Positions 32,590 through 48,196 of a stretch of DNA of 64,000 nucleotides are shown here, piece by piece (within the stretch, counting starts at the first letter, position 1; every line of letters starts with the position of its first letter). The stretch is from Deltaproteobacteria bacterium (GTDB lineage: Bacteria > Myxococcota > JADLHZ01): NCBI GenBank assembly GCA_020848545.1, contig JADLHZ010000102.1, positions 85,098 through 149,097 of the forward strand. Reading direction: 5' to 3'. The notes beneath the pieces were generated by a model that saw nothing but the letters and a program-made list of their open reading frames with translations, was not told the origin of the DNA and did no database searches. Both the position numbers and the translations under genes were made by a program.

Positions 32590-35500
32590 ATGTCGGATGA
32601 AAAAGTCAATCGCGTCGGCAACAATCCCCTTCAGGCACCGCAGCCGCAAACGAAGACCATCACGAAGACCACGAAGACGGTCTCGAAGGATGAAGTCGAC
32701 GCGCTGATCGCCAAGGCGAAGGCCGAGAACAAACAGGTCATCGAAAAGGAAGGCAAGATCCTGATTCAGGCGCAGGCCAAGCACTTGAAGCAGAGCGCCC
32801 CAAAGCAGAACGCCGAGACCGGCAAGACCGAGACCGCAACGTCGATGCGACAAGCTTCGCAAACCGCCGAGCTCAAAGGCGCGAGCCGGGTCGAGTCGAA
32901 GCAAGACAATGCGCTTCGCCAAACGAGCAAAGTGACGACTGCCAAGCTCGGCGACAAGCCGGAGCTGCCGAGCGCGCTCATCTCGAAGATGGATGCGGCG
33001 GTCGTCAAGTCGCTGCTCGCGAAGATGGGCACGTCGCAGGCGACGTTCCGGATGACCGAGGATTCGGGCGCGATCGCGAACCACGTTGGCCAGACGATGA
33101 GCAACCTCGCCGGATCGAGCGCCGGCAATATGCTGATGATGAGCGGCTCGCGCGAGTCACAGAACTTCATGCTGCTCTTGCTGCTGCTCGAGCTGGGTTA
33201 TCAGAACCGCGACATCAACAGGCAGATGGCGAAGACCGGCGCGCTGTTGCAGGGCGCCGACCAGGAGATGAAGAAGACCGCGGGCCTCGTCGAAATCTAC
33301 ACGAAGCGCGCGACCGCGACGTTCCAGTACATGAACAAGATGAACGACGCCAAAGCGCAGGAGCAGCAGGCGATGCGCGACGCCGGCAAGGCGATCTACG
33401 AGTTTGGGACCTGCGACATCCCGCAATGGGCCGCGGACTCAACGTACAGAAACGAGCTCGAAGCCTGCGGCGTCGAGCGCAACGCGATCGCCGATGCGCG
33501 CCTGCGCAACTTCGGGCCGCAGCCGCCCAACCTCGAGACGATCGCCGCGAAACGCGAAGCGTACCTCCGCCTTTGCAGGCAGGACCCTCCGGCGTCCGCC
33601 GCCGACCTGGACCGCGCACGCAGCGAGTTGCAAGCGGCCGGCGGCATGCAGGCGGTCTGCGACGCCGAAGCGGAGCTGAGCCCAGCGGAGCTCAACCGCA
33701 ACAACATGACGGACGCCGCCAGCCGGCGCGCGGCCAACTTCACGAACGAAACGCGCGCGTTGCCCGATCGCGAGCGCCTGGTCAACCAACGCGAAGCGCG
33801 CGCCGACGAGCAATATCGGGCCGTGACGGCGGACATCGAGGCCCGTCGCGCGCGGTTGGCTCACCCCGGCTGGCCGCCGGGCGCCGCGGAAGCCTACGGC
33901 GCCGCGCGCGCAGAGCAGATGACCGCGCGCAACCGCGAGCTCGAGGTCGCGCGCCGCCAATCGCGCGAGCGTGGCGATCTCGAGGGCGTCCCCGCGGATC
34001 AGCGTACGCCTGCGCAACGCGCGCGGCTCGAAGAGCTCGACAACGAGAAGAACCGCGCGCACGGCGCGACGGTCGACGCCGAGAATCGCGCGAGGCGCAT
34101 CGAACGCATCGCCGGCCAAGAAGAGAACATGGGCAACGACCTGCCCGTCGCAGAGCGCACGAACTGGGCAGAGGTCGCGCGCAGCATCGACGATGATGGC
34201 GCCAGCGGCCGCATCACGCTGTCCGACGCCCGCTCGGAACGCACGCGCTTGGCGGCGATCCCGGAAGCGCAGCGCACGCCGGCGCAAAACACGCGCCTCG
34301 CGCAGCTCGATCGGATCATTCCGCGGCTGGAGACGGGCACCGCCGGCTTCGCGACCGACACCATGCTCGACGCGAGCGAGCGAACGATCGACCGCTATCG
34401 AGACGTGCCGAGCGGCATCAATCGCGAGGCGTACGCGGCAGCACGCCGGCGCTATGACGAAGCTTCGACCACCGCGCGCGCGGCGCAGGCCACGGTGCGC
34501 AGCACTGGCGCGCGCATCGAGACGCTCACCCGCCGCGACGGCGAGATCGATGGTGAGCTCAGCGTGACGAACGCTCGATTGGCGCGGTTGCCGCCGCCGC
34601 CGGCGGGAGAACGCATCGAATCGGAGCGCCGGCAGCTCACCGAGCGCCGCGACACGCTCACGCGCGAGAAGAGCGCGAACAGAGAGGAGCGCGACCAGCT
34701 CACGATCCAGCGGCGCTCGGCGATGTCCCGGTATCAACAGGCGACCGCGGAGCGATCCGCCGCAGAAGCGCAGCTCGCGGCCGTGCGCGGTGTCGGCGGG
34801 CGCACGCTCTCGCCTGCGGATTCGCTCGAGCTCGGCCGCCTTGGTGAGACGGCAAGCGCGCGCGGTGCCGATCTCACGCGCTCGGACACGGTGCGGCGCG
34901 AGGCGCAAGAGCGCTTCGACGACTTCGAGGAGATCGGCACCATCGACACGAAGCTCGGGCGCCTCGGCACGGCGCCGACGGACGAAGCTTCACGCCGCGC
35001 GCGCTGCGAAGACTGCGGCCTGCCGGCGCAGCCGTGGAACGACGAAACGAAGCGCCAACTGCGCACGCGCTACGGTCTGCCCGAAGGCGCGACAGACGAT
35101 CAGATCCTCGCGGCCGCCGGTGAGCGCGAAGCGACATCGTTGCGCACGCGGCGCGCCGAGCTTCTGCGCGACGTCGGCTTGCCGCCGACCGCGTCGGCCA
35201 CAGACATCGCAGCCGCGCGCACGCAAGCGCAGACCGCGCTCAACACCGCCAACGACAACTACGCGACGGCGTGGCGAAATTACAATTCGGCCATGGCCGG
35301 GCTGCGCACGCGCACGTACTCGCTCGACATGGCCGCACGCGGCTGGGACGGCCCGCCAGCGATTCCGCCAGGCTCACCGGCCGGCACAGCCGTACCACCG
35401 TCGCTGCCGGGCTGGCGGCCGCCACGCGAAGCGCTGCCCGAAGGCGTCCCGGGTTTTCCGGCGACGCCGACGAGCCCGCCCTCGGCCGTCTTCGGCGCCG

Positions 35501-37126
35501 TCGCCGGGTGGCGCGAGCAGGCGCTGGCGGACTACCGCTCGACGATGCCACCGACCGCGACCGGACCCGCGCCGGAGATGCCCCCACCGTTTCCCGAACC
35601 GCGCACCACCCGCGCGAGCTACGCGGCGGACTTCGGACCCGGTCGCATCCCGACGGTCGGCACGCCGCCTCGGCCAGCGACCGAAGCGGAGCTGCGCGAC
35701 CCGTCGTCGATCACCAATCCCGAGGAGCGCCAGCGTGTCACCGCGTTTGCGCAGGGCCGAGCTCTGGCTCGCGCTGACCTCATCGATCAGGAAGCCACGC
35801 CGTTTTTGCGGTGGGGCGCGCAAGTGTACGAGAATCACTGGCAACCCGCGGATGCGACGAACTACGCCGAAGCACAGCGCACGTCGGCACGCTATGACGC
35901 CGAGCTCCGCACGCTCGGAATCGACCAACGGCCGCCGCCCTTTCCGCCGCCCCCAGTTTCGCCAGCCGACCCGGCGCGCGACACGGCACGTCGCACCGCC
36001 GTCGCCAACTATTACAATGCGCGGCGCCGCGAAGAAGGCGCGCGCCTCGCGGGGCTAGAGAACAGCTACACGCCGCCGCGCAACACTGGGCCAGCACACA
36101 ACGCGGCCGTTGCTGCGCTCGATCAGATCTGGGGACCCGTCGGCACCACGCCGCCGCCGGCCGCGGCGAATCCGACGGGCCTCGCCGTCGATCTCGCGAA
36201 CGCCCCGGACGCCGCCGCGCGCGCGACCATCAACGGCACCCTGACGACAGCGCGCACCGCGCTCAGCGAGAACACGCCACCCGCGCGCGACAACCTGGCC
36301 GCGCCCGTCACGATGAAGATGACGGATGCGAACGGCGCCGAAACGACCATCACCGTGCCCTCGCCAACCCTGTCCGACTTGGGGCTCGACGAAGCCCGCG
36401 TCGAGGGCGGCCCGGATCAATATTGGCGCTCCGAAGACATCACCGAGTACAACGCTGCGCGCACCGCTTCGCGCAACGCCGATGCCGAGCTCACACGGCT
36501 CGGCATCACCGAGCGCCCGCCGCCGATGCCGCCACCACCGGTCGAGCCTCCGGATGCAGCGCGCGACACCGAGCGCCGCAACGCCGCGACCGCGTACTAC
36601 ACGGCCGAGCGCCGTTCCGCGCTCGCGAGCGTCAACGGCATCTCGAACAGCCATAGCCCCGCGCGCGATCCGGCCGCAGCACGCGCTGCGGTCGATCGAC
36701 TGTGGGGCACCGCCACCGCGCCGGGCGGGCTCTACGCCAGATACGCGAACGCGACGGCAGCCAATCGCCCGGCGATCACCACCGAGATCAACACGGCGAG
36801 GGAGCCGATTACCCAGATGACTCCGCGCACCGCGCCAGCGCCAGCGGGCGGCGGCAGGGACGATCTGCGCAACGCCGACTTCACTTATCGCAACGCACGC
36901 CCACAGCCCGAGGACGTGCTTTGGTCGAACCTCTCGAACTTGCTGCAGAAGGCGCAGGCGATCCCGAACGCCACCGAATACTTGCTGCAACAATGGACGC
37001 GCATCGCCCAAGAGCAGATCAACGCGATGAGCGGCATGGGCGAAGAGCTGCGCCAGCGCTTGCTGCGGATGAAGAGCCAGACGTCCGGCGACTGGCAGCG
37101 CACGTTGATGGCGATGGAGAAGGCGC

Positions 37127-37146
<20 letters not shown>
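32590..37146 (+). CDS. Giant coiled-coil/Pro-rich protein, probable exported effector or structural protein
   Basis: The 1518-residue product starts at the ATG at 32590, 33 bases after the previous gene. The first 160 residues hold three shared motifs: SMRQASQ (85-91), LRQTSK (109-114) and FRMTEDSG (153-160). A leucine-rich helix (SQNFMLLLLLLELGYQNRDI, near 190) follows. The middle is Glu/Arg/Ala-rich helical and coiled coil. A Pro-rich repeat of about 100 residues occurs twice, at about 1082-1183 and 1277-1374; RPPPFPPPPVSPADPARDT in one copy corresponds to RPPPMPPPPVEPPDAARDT in the other. The last 110 residues are helical. I recognise no catalytic domain. The end overlaps the converging megasynthase gene by 20 bases. 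Confidence 0.75.
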
Positions 37147-41905
<4,759 letters not shown>

Positions 41906-41995
41906 AAGAGTATTCAAGCGACCTCGATTGTATCACCCGAATCCAGGGGTCGCGGGTATGTCGCGCGGAGACCTTGTGGCCTACGTGAGAGAACG

Positions 41996-44218
41996 ATGAG
42001 CTCGATTTCGGGACCCGGCCCGGGCGGCGTCGGCAACGCAGCTTCGCGTGCGCTCGAGGACCAAAAAGACGCCAAGATCGACGAAGAGCAGTCCGCCGAA
42101 GCGCTCAAGGACATCAACAAGAAGACTTCGCAGCTCCAGAAGGTCCAAAAGCAAGACAACGACGCGTTTCAGGTGAAGCGCGACACCGGCATGGTCGGCA
42201 CCGAGGACCGCGCCGCTGCCCGCGAAAAGCTCGAGCAGCAAGCGATGCCCGACGCGATCAAGATCGTCGAAAGCGCGATGAAGACCGAGGTCGACGCCGC
42301 GCGCCTGTTCAAGCTGCAGAACAAGGTCGCGCAAGATCCCGCCTTCAAGGAAGCGTCGCGTGAGCTGCGCGTGTGCGTGGAGATCTGGCAGAAGCAAGCG
42401 CTCGAGAAGCTCGAGAAGAACCCGCCGAAGGTCGAGCCGCTCGATCTCGAGAAGCTGAAGGCGTTCGCCGACAAGCAAGCGATCAAAGAGCCGAAAAAGG
42501 ACGAGGCACCGGCCAGGGCAGAGAACGAGGCGAAGGGCGCCACCTTGCGCCAACAGAGCGAAGATCAGGGCGCGAAGGCGACGGATCAGAAGCAGACGCA
42601 AGCCCAGGGTCAAACGAAGACCGACGCCGCGACGGACGACAAGACGAAGACCGCGGCGAAGGACGGCGAGCAAAGAGCGACGGCGGAAAAAGACGCCAAA
42701 GCCAGCGACGCCAAAGCGACGAGCGAGCCGAAGGAGACGCCCGAGCTCGATCCGAAGACGAAGGACGCCGCGAAAGAAGCGAAGCCACAAGACGGCGCGC
42801 AGGCCGCGAAGGAAAAAGAGCTCGCCAAGGATGCGTCCGCGACCAAAGACGCCAAAGACACGCAGGAAAAAGACGCGACGAGCGCGCAGAACACCAAAGA
42901 CGCGCAAGCGCAGGACAAAAAGCAGCTCGACGCGAACAAGACCGCCGAAAAGAGCGGCCAGAGCATCGCCAGCGAAGAGAACAAGGCGCGCATGCAGACG
43001 CAGCCTGGCGACGAGAAGCTGACGCCGAACGAGCAAGCAGCGTTTCGCATGTACACGGCGATGCAAGACCTGAAGGCCGGCAAAGCGAACGGCGGCGAGC
43101 TCACGCCCGAGCAAAAGTTCCTGCAGCAGATCATGCCGCCCGAGGATCCGAACAAGTTCAAAGAGGGCGAGCTCATCGTCGATCAGTACGGCAACGAGCT
43201 CACCGAAGCGGAGTTCGCCGATCGCGCCGGCGTCGTCATGGACAAGCTTGGCCCGCCGCCCGAGCTCATCCTGCAGTACAACGCGATGCTCTTTCAGCTC
43301 GTGCAGCCGATCGACGTCGAGGTGCCCTCGGACGGTGGATCATTCCGCATGGGTTCGGGCGAAGACGGCGGCATCACTCCCACCGGCAGCGGCTTCCGCT
43401 TGGACAGCGGAGGAGGAGGAGGAGGAGGCGGTGGTGGCAGCGGCGGGCTTCGCTTGGACAGCGGCGGTGGCGCCGGCGGCGTGCCGAACAACCCGACGAT
43501 CACCGTGCCGACCGACCCTGTCGTGATCCGCGCCGATCAAGCGATGAGCGCGCTCGATCTCCTCGGGAGCAGCTACGACATCACCCAGTACGCGATGCTG
43601 ATGCTGATGGAGTGCCTGAAGGATCTGAACAAAGATCTGAACAACAAGATGCTGTGGGCGAAGGTTCGCCACAAGATGAACGACGCCATGCGCACGTACA
43701 TGGCCGAGGTGTTCAAGAAGATGGCGGCGCTCACCCGCCCGCCGGCCGACAGCAACGCGGTCCCCGAGCCGATCTTCATCGAGAACCTGACGCCCGAGAT
43801 GGAGATCGGCCCCGACGGCCAGCCGACCGGCGAAGTGAACATGGTGCCGAAGGAAGTCGAGACGCCGATCTCGGATCAGAAGGCCGAGGATCAAGAAGGC
43901 ATCACGCCCGAGACGAAGACCGCCGCGTCGCAGGTCGAAGAGATGCGCAACAAGGGGCTGCCGATCATCAGCGAGCGCTCGGAGAACGGGACGATCTTCG
44001 TCAACTCGACGTACTCGTACGTCACGGTCGATCACGTCGGCCCGATGAAGGAGCGCCTGCGCAACGAAGTGCAAGCGCTGAAGATGGACTTCGAAAAAGA
44101 GATGCTCTCGGTGCAGAAGATGATGGGCCTGAAGAAGAACGTCATGGACAACCTGACGAAGATCATCCGCACGAAGTCCGACGAGTGGGCGAAGTCGATC
44201 GCGTTGCTGAAGCGCTAG
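41996..44218 (+). CDS. Probable secreted protein with Lys/Ala-rich coiled region and repeated RLDSGG motif
   Basis: The 740-residue product starts at the ATG at 41996, divergent from the megasynthase with 90 bases between. It has no Sec signal. Residues about 160-330 are Lys/Ala/Asp/Thr-rich low complexity. The shared motif occurs as LRQQSEDQ (184-191) and three times near the middle: FRMGSGED (450-457), FRLDSGGG (467-474) and LRLDSGGG (485-492), separated by a poly-Gly run encoded by (GGA)6. The hydrophobic module is LLGSSYDITQYAMLMLMECL, then KDLNKDLNNKMLW (about 520-552). The last 60 residues form an amphipathic helix. Function unknown; architecture matches the other members of this locus. 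Confidence 0.7.
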   Translation: MSSISGPGPGGVGNAASRALEDQKDAKIDEEQSAEALKDINKKTSQLQKVQKQDNDAFQVKRDTGMVGTEDRAAAREKLEQQAMPDAIKIVESAMKTEVDAARLFKLQNKVAQDPAFKEASRELRVCVEIWQKQALEKLEKNPPKVEPLDLEKLKAFADKQAIKEPKKDEAPARAENEAKGATLRQQSEDQGAKATDQKQTQAQGQTKTDAATDDKTKTAAKDGEQRATAEKDAKASDAKATSEPKETPELDPKTKDAAKEAKPQDGAQAAKEKELAKDASATKDAKDTQEKDATSAQNTKDAQAQDKKQLDANKTAEKSGQSIASEENKARMQTQPGDEKLTPNEQAAFRMYTAMQDLKAGKANGGELTPEQKFLQQIMPPEDPNKFKEGELIVDQYGNELTEAEFADRAGVVMDKLGPPPELILQYNAMLFQLVQPIDVEVPSDGGSFRMGSGEDGGITPTGSGFRLDSGGGGGGGGGGSGGLRLDSGGGAGGVPNNPTITVPTDPVVIRADQAMSALDLLGSSYDITQYAMLMLMECLKDLNKDLNNKMLWAKVRHKMNDAMRTYMAEVFKKMAALTRPPADSNAVPEPIFIENLTPEMEIGPDGQPTGEVNMVPKEVETPISDQKAEDQEGITPETKTAASQVEEMRNKGLPIISERSENGTIFVNSTYSYVTVDHVGPMKERLRNEVQALKMDFEKEMLSVQKMMGLKKNVMDNLTKIIRTKSDEWAKSIALLKR
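43409..43426 (+). repeat. (GGA)6 repeat encoding poly-Gly
   Basis: Six in-frame GGA codons, a codon rarely used elsewhere in this G+C-rich window, encode the start of a run of ten Gly residues between two copies of the RLDSGG motif. Slippage would change linker length by single residues. Confidence 0.9.
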
Positions 44219-44228
44219 AGCGCCGCGT

Positions 44229-45572
44229 TCAGTGCTGCGCGCGCGTCGCCGCCGTGAACAAGTCCTTCGGCTCGGCGTCGTCGCGATAATCGCGCACGAT
44301 CTGAATCTTCGGAATGCGCGGCACCTGCACGAGCGGCGCGCTGAGCGTGCCGGCGAGCTTTCGTTCGATGACCTTCACCAAGTAGTCGACCGGGATCTGT
44401 GAGAGGCACGGCGGCGACGCGACCGAGCGGCACGGCGGTGTGATCTCGGCCGGCACCCAGCACGGCGCGAAGCGGCAAGTGGCGCCGAACGCGACGACCG
44501 TCGCCTTCGGATACGGCGAGGCCCAGTACGCCGACGTCGGCCCGAACACGCTGACCGAGGGCACGTTGAAGGCGCCGGCCACGTGCAGAAAGAGCGAGTC
44601 GGGCGAGACGACGAGCGCCGCGTGCTTGACCGCTTGCATCGTGTCCCACACCGGCATGCCGCAAAGGTTCGCGAGCTTGCCGATGCGGTCGCCCATGACC
44701 GAGTCGGTGCTCGCGCCGATGAGGGCCACCTTGTGTCCGCGCTGCACGAGCGCGTCGGCGAGCGCTTCGAAGTCCGGATAGTGCTTGAGCGGCCGGCAGC
44801 GCGGTTGCAGGAAGATCACCGGCGATGTCTTCGGATCGACCTCGTGCCGGTAACGCAAGCGCGTGAGCACGTTCCACTCGGTGTCCTCGTCCACCTCGAA
44901 GCCCTGCGCTTCGTAGCGCGCGCCGTAGGATCGCTCGAAGTAGTCGTCGATCGTCTCGCCGTTGAGCACGTGGTACATGCCGAGCGGCAGCACGTGATCG
45001 TAGGTCTTGAAGACGCTGCGGGTGATGGGCAGCTTCTGCACGACACACGGATGAAACAGGCGCCCGATGAGCTCGTCGTTGGCCAAATGACCGCGGTGGG
45101 CAACGTCTATCGTCGTGCCAAAGCGCCGCCGTAGCGTGCGGGCGAGCTGCGAGAAGATCACGAGGTCGCCCAAGCCGCCGGCGACGACGGCGAGCACCCG
45201 CTTGTTGCGGAGGTTCTTCTGCATCGCGGTGCTGGCGACCACGCTGTACGAGAAGTCGAAGCCGTCGAAGGAATAGACCGGCTCGTCCGGCATCGGCTCT
45301 TTGGCGAGCGCGCTCGGCACGAAGGTCTGCACGCGGTCGAAGCGCGCCTGGGTCGTGCTCTGCCAGGCCCCGACCAGACGCAGAACGGCGTTCAGCTTGC
45401 CGGCGCTCCGCACCGTAGGGTTCGCCAGATGCACGCGGTTGAGGTGCCGGTGCCAGCGCCGGAGCAGGTCGAGCACCGGGGTTTTCCGCAGGCGGTGCAG
45501 CCACGTATGACGCGCCCCGACATCGTCGCCGAGCGTCTCCGGCACCAGGTGGCGGCGGGGAAGATTCGCCAT
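44229..45572 (-). CDS. Glycosyltransferase family 9-like protein
   Basis: The 447-residue product starts at the ATG at 45572 (MANLPRRHLVPETL). The GT9 donor-binding region is matched by VVSPDSLFLHVAGAFNVPSV followed by SVFGPTSAYWASPYPK, where heptosyltransferases have DSGPMHLAAALGxPxVALFGPT. VVAGGLGDLVIFSQLARTL corresponds to the N-terminal GGLGDxxxxxP-type loop. It probably adds a sugar to lipopolysaccharide or another surface glycan. The N-terminal 120 residues are additional and not recognised. Its stop lies 10 bases from that of the converging 740-residue gene. Confidence 0.85.
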   Translation of the reverse strand: MANLPRRHLVPETLGDDVGARHTWLHRLRKTPVLDLLRRWHRHLNRVHLANPTVRSAGKLNAVLRLVGAWQSTTQARFDRVQTFVPSALAKEPMPDEPVYSFDGFDFSYSVVASTAMQKNLRNKRVLAVVAGGLGDLVIFSQLARTLRRRFGTTIDVAHRGHLANDELIGRLFHPCVVQKLPITRSVFKTYDHVLPLGMYHVLNGETIDDYFERSYGARYEAQGFEVDEDTEWNVLTRLRYRHEVDPKTSPVIFLQPRCRPLKHYPDFEALADALVQRGHKVALIGASTDSVMGDRIGKLANLCGMPVWDTMQAVKHAALVVSPDSLFLHVAGAFNVPSVSVFGPTSAYWASPYPKATVVAFGATCRFAPCWVPAEITPPCRSVASPPCLSQIPVDYLVKVIERKLAGTLSAPLVQVPRIPKIQIVRDYRDDAEPKDLFTAATRAQH

Positions 45573-45725
45573 GGGCCCGCTTAACACGCGTCTAGCCGTC
45601 CCCAAAGCGACCCGAAGAAATCGTCAACCAGTGATGTAGGACACGGTGTATGACTCCGCGTACTGGAGCGTGTCTCCCGTCCGTCGATGGGCGGGACAAC
45701 GCAAAGGGCAGAAGCGAGGAACGTC

Positions 45726-46409
45726 ATGCAGCCACTCGACAACGAAACGTTTGATGCCTTCTTGAGCGGTGAGCTCGACTCGCTCGAAGGCCCCCAAGAG
45801 GCGCTCGAAGTGTGGGAGCACCTCAAGCAGAACGCGAGCGCCCGCAAGAACTACGAACGCGTGGTCAATGCACTGCGCGAGCTGAGCCAAGTGAAGGCCA
45901 CGGCCGACGGCCGCCTGTTTTGCGAAGCAGAGGCGGACGCCATGTGGCCACTCGTCTTCGGCTCGGTCCTCGAGGGCGCGCGGAACCGCTCCGGGCTGTC
46001 GAAGCAGGCGCTTCGTCACCTGGCGGTCCCGGCGCTCGTCAACTCGATCTGCGCGGCGCTGACCAACATGCAGTCGAACAGAGAGACCGTCCTCGCCGTC
46101 GACATGCCGGAAGCGACGGGCAACGAAGAGTTCGAAGTGTCGATCGCCAAGGTCGACGGCGCCGTCTCGCTGCGCCTCTACAAGAGCGACGGCATGGACG
46201 TGCGCTCGTTCAGCGAAGACAACGCGACGAAGACCAACGTCGACGGCGATCAATGGGCAGGCGTCAACGCCGCTCTGAAAGAGCTGTCGCGCTTGACCGG
46301 CGATCTCTTGAAGGACGACGCGCTCGTCAACGGCCGCGTCACGCTCGCCAACGGGCGCGCCGAGATCCACTTGGTTCCGCTGCACCTCGAAAAACGCGAG
46401 GCAAAGTAA
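45726..46409 (+). CDS. Possible anti-sigma-like protein without zinc ligands
   Basis: The 227-residue product starts at the ATG at 45726. The N-terminal 60 residues (ETFDAFLSGELDSLEGPQEA, then LEVWEHLKQNASARKNYERV) follow the helix pattern of zinc-binding anti-sigma domains (F-x-x-x-L-x-G-E-L). The His-x3-Cys-x2-Cys ligands are absent; only the His-like position is recognisable. There is no membrane segment. The C-terminal half is a small soluble domain. The ECF sigma factor gene follows 75 bases downstream on the same strand, reversing the usual sigma-then-anti-sigma order. Alternatively it may be an unrelated cytoplasmic regulator. Confidence 0.5.
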   Translation: MQPLDNETFDAFLSGELDSLEGPQEALEVWEHLKQNASARKNYERVVNALRELSQVKATADGRLFCEAEADAMWPLVFGSVLEGARNRSGLSKQALRHLAVPALVNSICAALTNMQSNRETVLAVDMPEATGNEEFEVSIAKVDGAVSLRLYKSDGMDVRSFSEDNATKTNVDGDQWAGVNAALKELSRLTGDLLKDDALVNGRVTLANGRAEIHLVPLHLEKREAK

Positions 46410-46484
46410 GCGGCATCTGTTCTCTTCGGGAGCAAGCAGGGGCGTCTTGGTTGCGGCCGGAAAGCTTGTTAGGGTGCCGAGAAC

Positions 46485-47228
46485 GTGCTGCTGATCAACA
46501 ATCCCGAGCTCTTGGGCGGTTTTCGCCGCGGTGACAAAGCCGCGCTCGAGGTCGTGTATCGGCACTACGTGAAGGGCCTGACGCACTTCGTGCAAAAGGG
46601 CTTCACCTTCCGCTCCGCCGAGAAATTTTTCTACTTCAAAGGCTTCCGCAACGTGTTCGACCTGCACAACGCCGTGCAGGAAGTGTTTCGCCGCGCCTTC
46701 GAGGAGAAGGCCCGCCTCTCGTACAACGGGGTGAGCTCGTACTCGAACTGGATCCTCGCCATCGCGCGGAACATGATCATCAACCAGTTCAGGAACCGCG
46801 AGATCCCGTTCAGCCAGTTCGAAGAGCGCGAGGGCGAAGGCGGCCGCGGCTGGGAAAACTCGCTCACCGACGAGTACTCGGGCGTGCTGCATGGCTCGAC
46901 GGGTGACAACCAAGACATGGCCATGGAGAAGGCGCAGCTGAAAGAGCTGATGGCGCGCTTCATGGCCCAATTGAACGAAGAAGATCGCGAGCTCGTGCGC
47001 CTGCGCTACGCCGAAGGCCAAGGCCAGGAAGAGACGGCCAAGGCGATGTCGTCCACCCGCATGCGCATACGCACACAGGAGGCGAAGGTGCGCCGCCGCC
47101 TCATCGCCTTCCTCCGCCACTCGGGCTATCTCGACCAGTTCATGAAGGCCGGGGGCGAGCTCGATGAGGGCGCCGAGAGCGAAGGCGACGAAGCGCCCAC
47201 GAAGACGGTGCAGCTCGGGCGTTCTTGA
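46485..47228 (+). CDS. ECF-type sigma factor
   Basis: The 247-residue product starts at the GTG at 46485. Region 2 is RNVFDLHNAVQEVFRRAFEE, then SYSNWILAIARNMIINQFRN, with the -10-binding and core-binding segments typical of ECF factors. Region 4 is LNEEDRELVRLRYAEGQGQE, then ETAKAMSSTRMRIRTQEAKV. Region 3 is missing, as expected for group 4. An acidic tail of about 45 residues follows. It sits in the middle of the secretion-like genes, so it may control them, as HrpL does for a plant-pathogen type III system. The cognate promoter motif could not be established from the sequence. Confidence 0.88.
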   Translation: MLLINNPELLGGFRRGDKAALEVVYRHYVKGLTHFVQKGFTFRSAEKFFYFKGFRNVFDLHNAVQEVFRRAFEEKARLSYNGVSSYSNWILAIARNMIINQFRNREIPFSQFEEREGEGGRGWENSLTDEYSGVLHGSTGDNQDMAMEKAQLKELMARFMAQLNEEDRELVRLRYAEGQGQEETAKAMSSTRMRIRTQEAKVRRRLIAFLRHSGYLDQFMKAGGELDEGAESEGDEAPTKTVQLGRS

Positions 47229-47299
47229 ATAACCTCGCGGCGCAAGTCGCGTGTATGGCAGACTCAGACAGTTTTTCTTAGCGCAATTTGGAGACGACT

Positions 47300-48196
47300 A
47301 TGCCGAACATCGGAAGTCCAGCCCCGACCACCGTGACCACCCAACCGAGCGCGCTCGAGCAAACGCAGGCGCCGGAAGCACCGGTTCACGCCGAAGGACC
47401 TGCGGGAGCCGAGCCCGCGCCGCTCGACGCGCGCCCTGCCGATCGTCGCGAAGACAGCCGCGGCCAACGCATGGATTCTGGCGGCCGTGACTCCGCCCTT
47501 CCGACCGGCGACGCCGAGCCGCTGCCGAACACGCCGCGCGACACGAGCTCGCGCAACTCGCCGAGCGCGTACCCGGGCATCGCCTCGTTGCAGCGCGACG
47601 CCGACAACGCGATCTTGGAAGACAAGGGCGGCGTCGAAGCGCTGGTCAAAGACATCAAGCTCTGCGGCAAGGCCATCGGCGACATCACGAAGCTCATCGC
47701 GGGTGCCCGCGAGAACATGCAGAAGGCGGCCGGCGAGCGCGACAAAGCGAGGGCCGAGGCGGTGGGCTTTCGCGAGGAGATCAAGCAGCTCAACCCGAAG
47801 TCGGAAAACTACGAATCGGCGAAGTCGGGCCTCGAAGCCAAAGCCAAGGAAGCGGACGGTGCGGCAGCTGAGAAGCAAGCGAAGGCCGAGGGCTTTGCGA
47901 GCTTCATCGCGCAACAAGGCAAAGAGATCGAGAAGCTCGAAGCGGCGATCGAGAAGATCGAAAAGCAGATCAAAGAGGTCAACGAGAAGAAGAACGACGC
48001 GACCTCGAAGAAGGCCGACGTGAAGGAGCTGCAGCAAGAGCTTGGTGCGCTGAAGGCGACCACGCAACAAGCGCAGCTCGACTTCAAGGCGGCGCAGATG
48101 GCCGCTTCTGACGCGAAGGTCCCGTTCGAGATCAAGGCGCCGCCGTCGCGCAGCACCTCGCCGAACTCGTACAAGGGCGGCGCGACCGGCGCCTAA
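47300..48196 (+). CDS. Probable secreted coiled-coil protein
   Basis: The 298-residue product starts at the ATG at 47300 with GGAG 7 bases upstream; a TTG at 47288 is less likely. The first 95 residues are Pro/Ala/Ser-rich and disordered, with the shared motif RMDSGGRDS at about 57-65. A long coiled coil runs from about residue 100 to 265 (ALVKDIKLCGKAIGDITKLI, then EKLEAAIEKIEKQIKEVNEK). There is no Sec signal or membrane segment. The Pro/Ala/Glu-rich start (APEAPVHAEGPAGAEPAP) resembles that of the 389-residue protein (APAEAPVDEAHAP). It lies 70 bases after the sigma factor gene, so the sigma factor and this product may be transcribed together. Confidence 0.65.
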   Translation: MPNIGSPAPTTVTTQPSALEQTQAPEAPVHAEGPAGAEPAPLDARPADRREDSRGQRMDSGGRDSALPTGDAEPLPNTPRDTSSRNSPSAYPGIASLQRDADNAILEDKGGVEALVKDIKLCGKAIGDITKLIAGARENMQKAAGERDKARAEAVGFREEIKQLNPKSENYESAKSGLEAKAKEADGAAAEKQAKAEGFASFIAQQGKEIEKLEAAIEKIEKQIKEVNEKKNDATSKKADVKELQQELGALKATTQQAQLDFKAAQMAASDAKVPFEIKAPPSRSTSPNSYKGGATGA

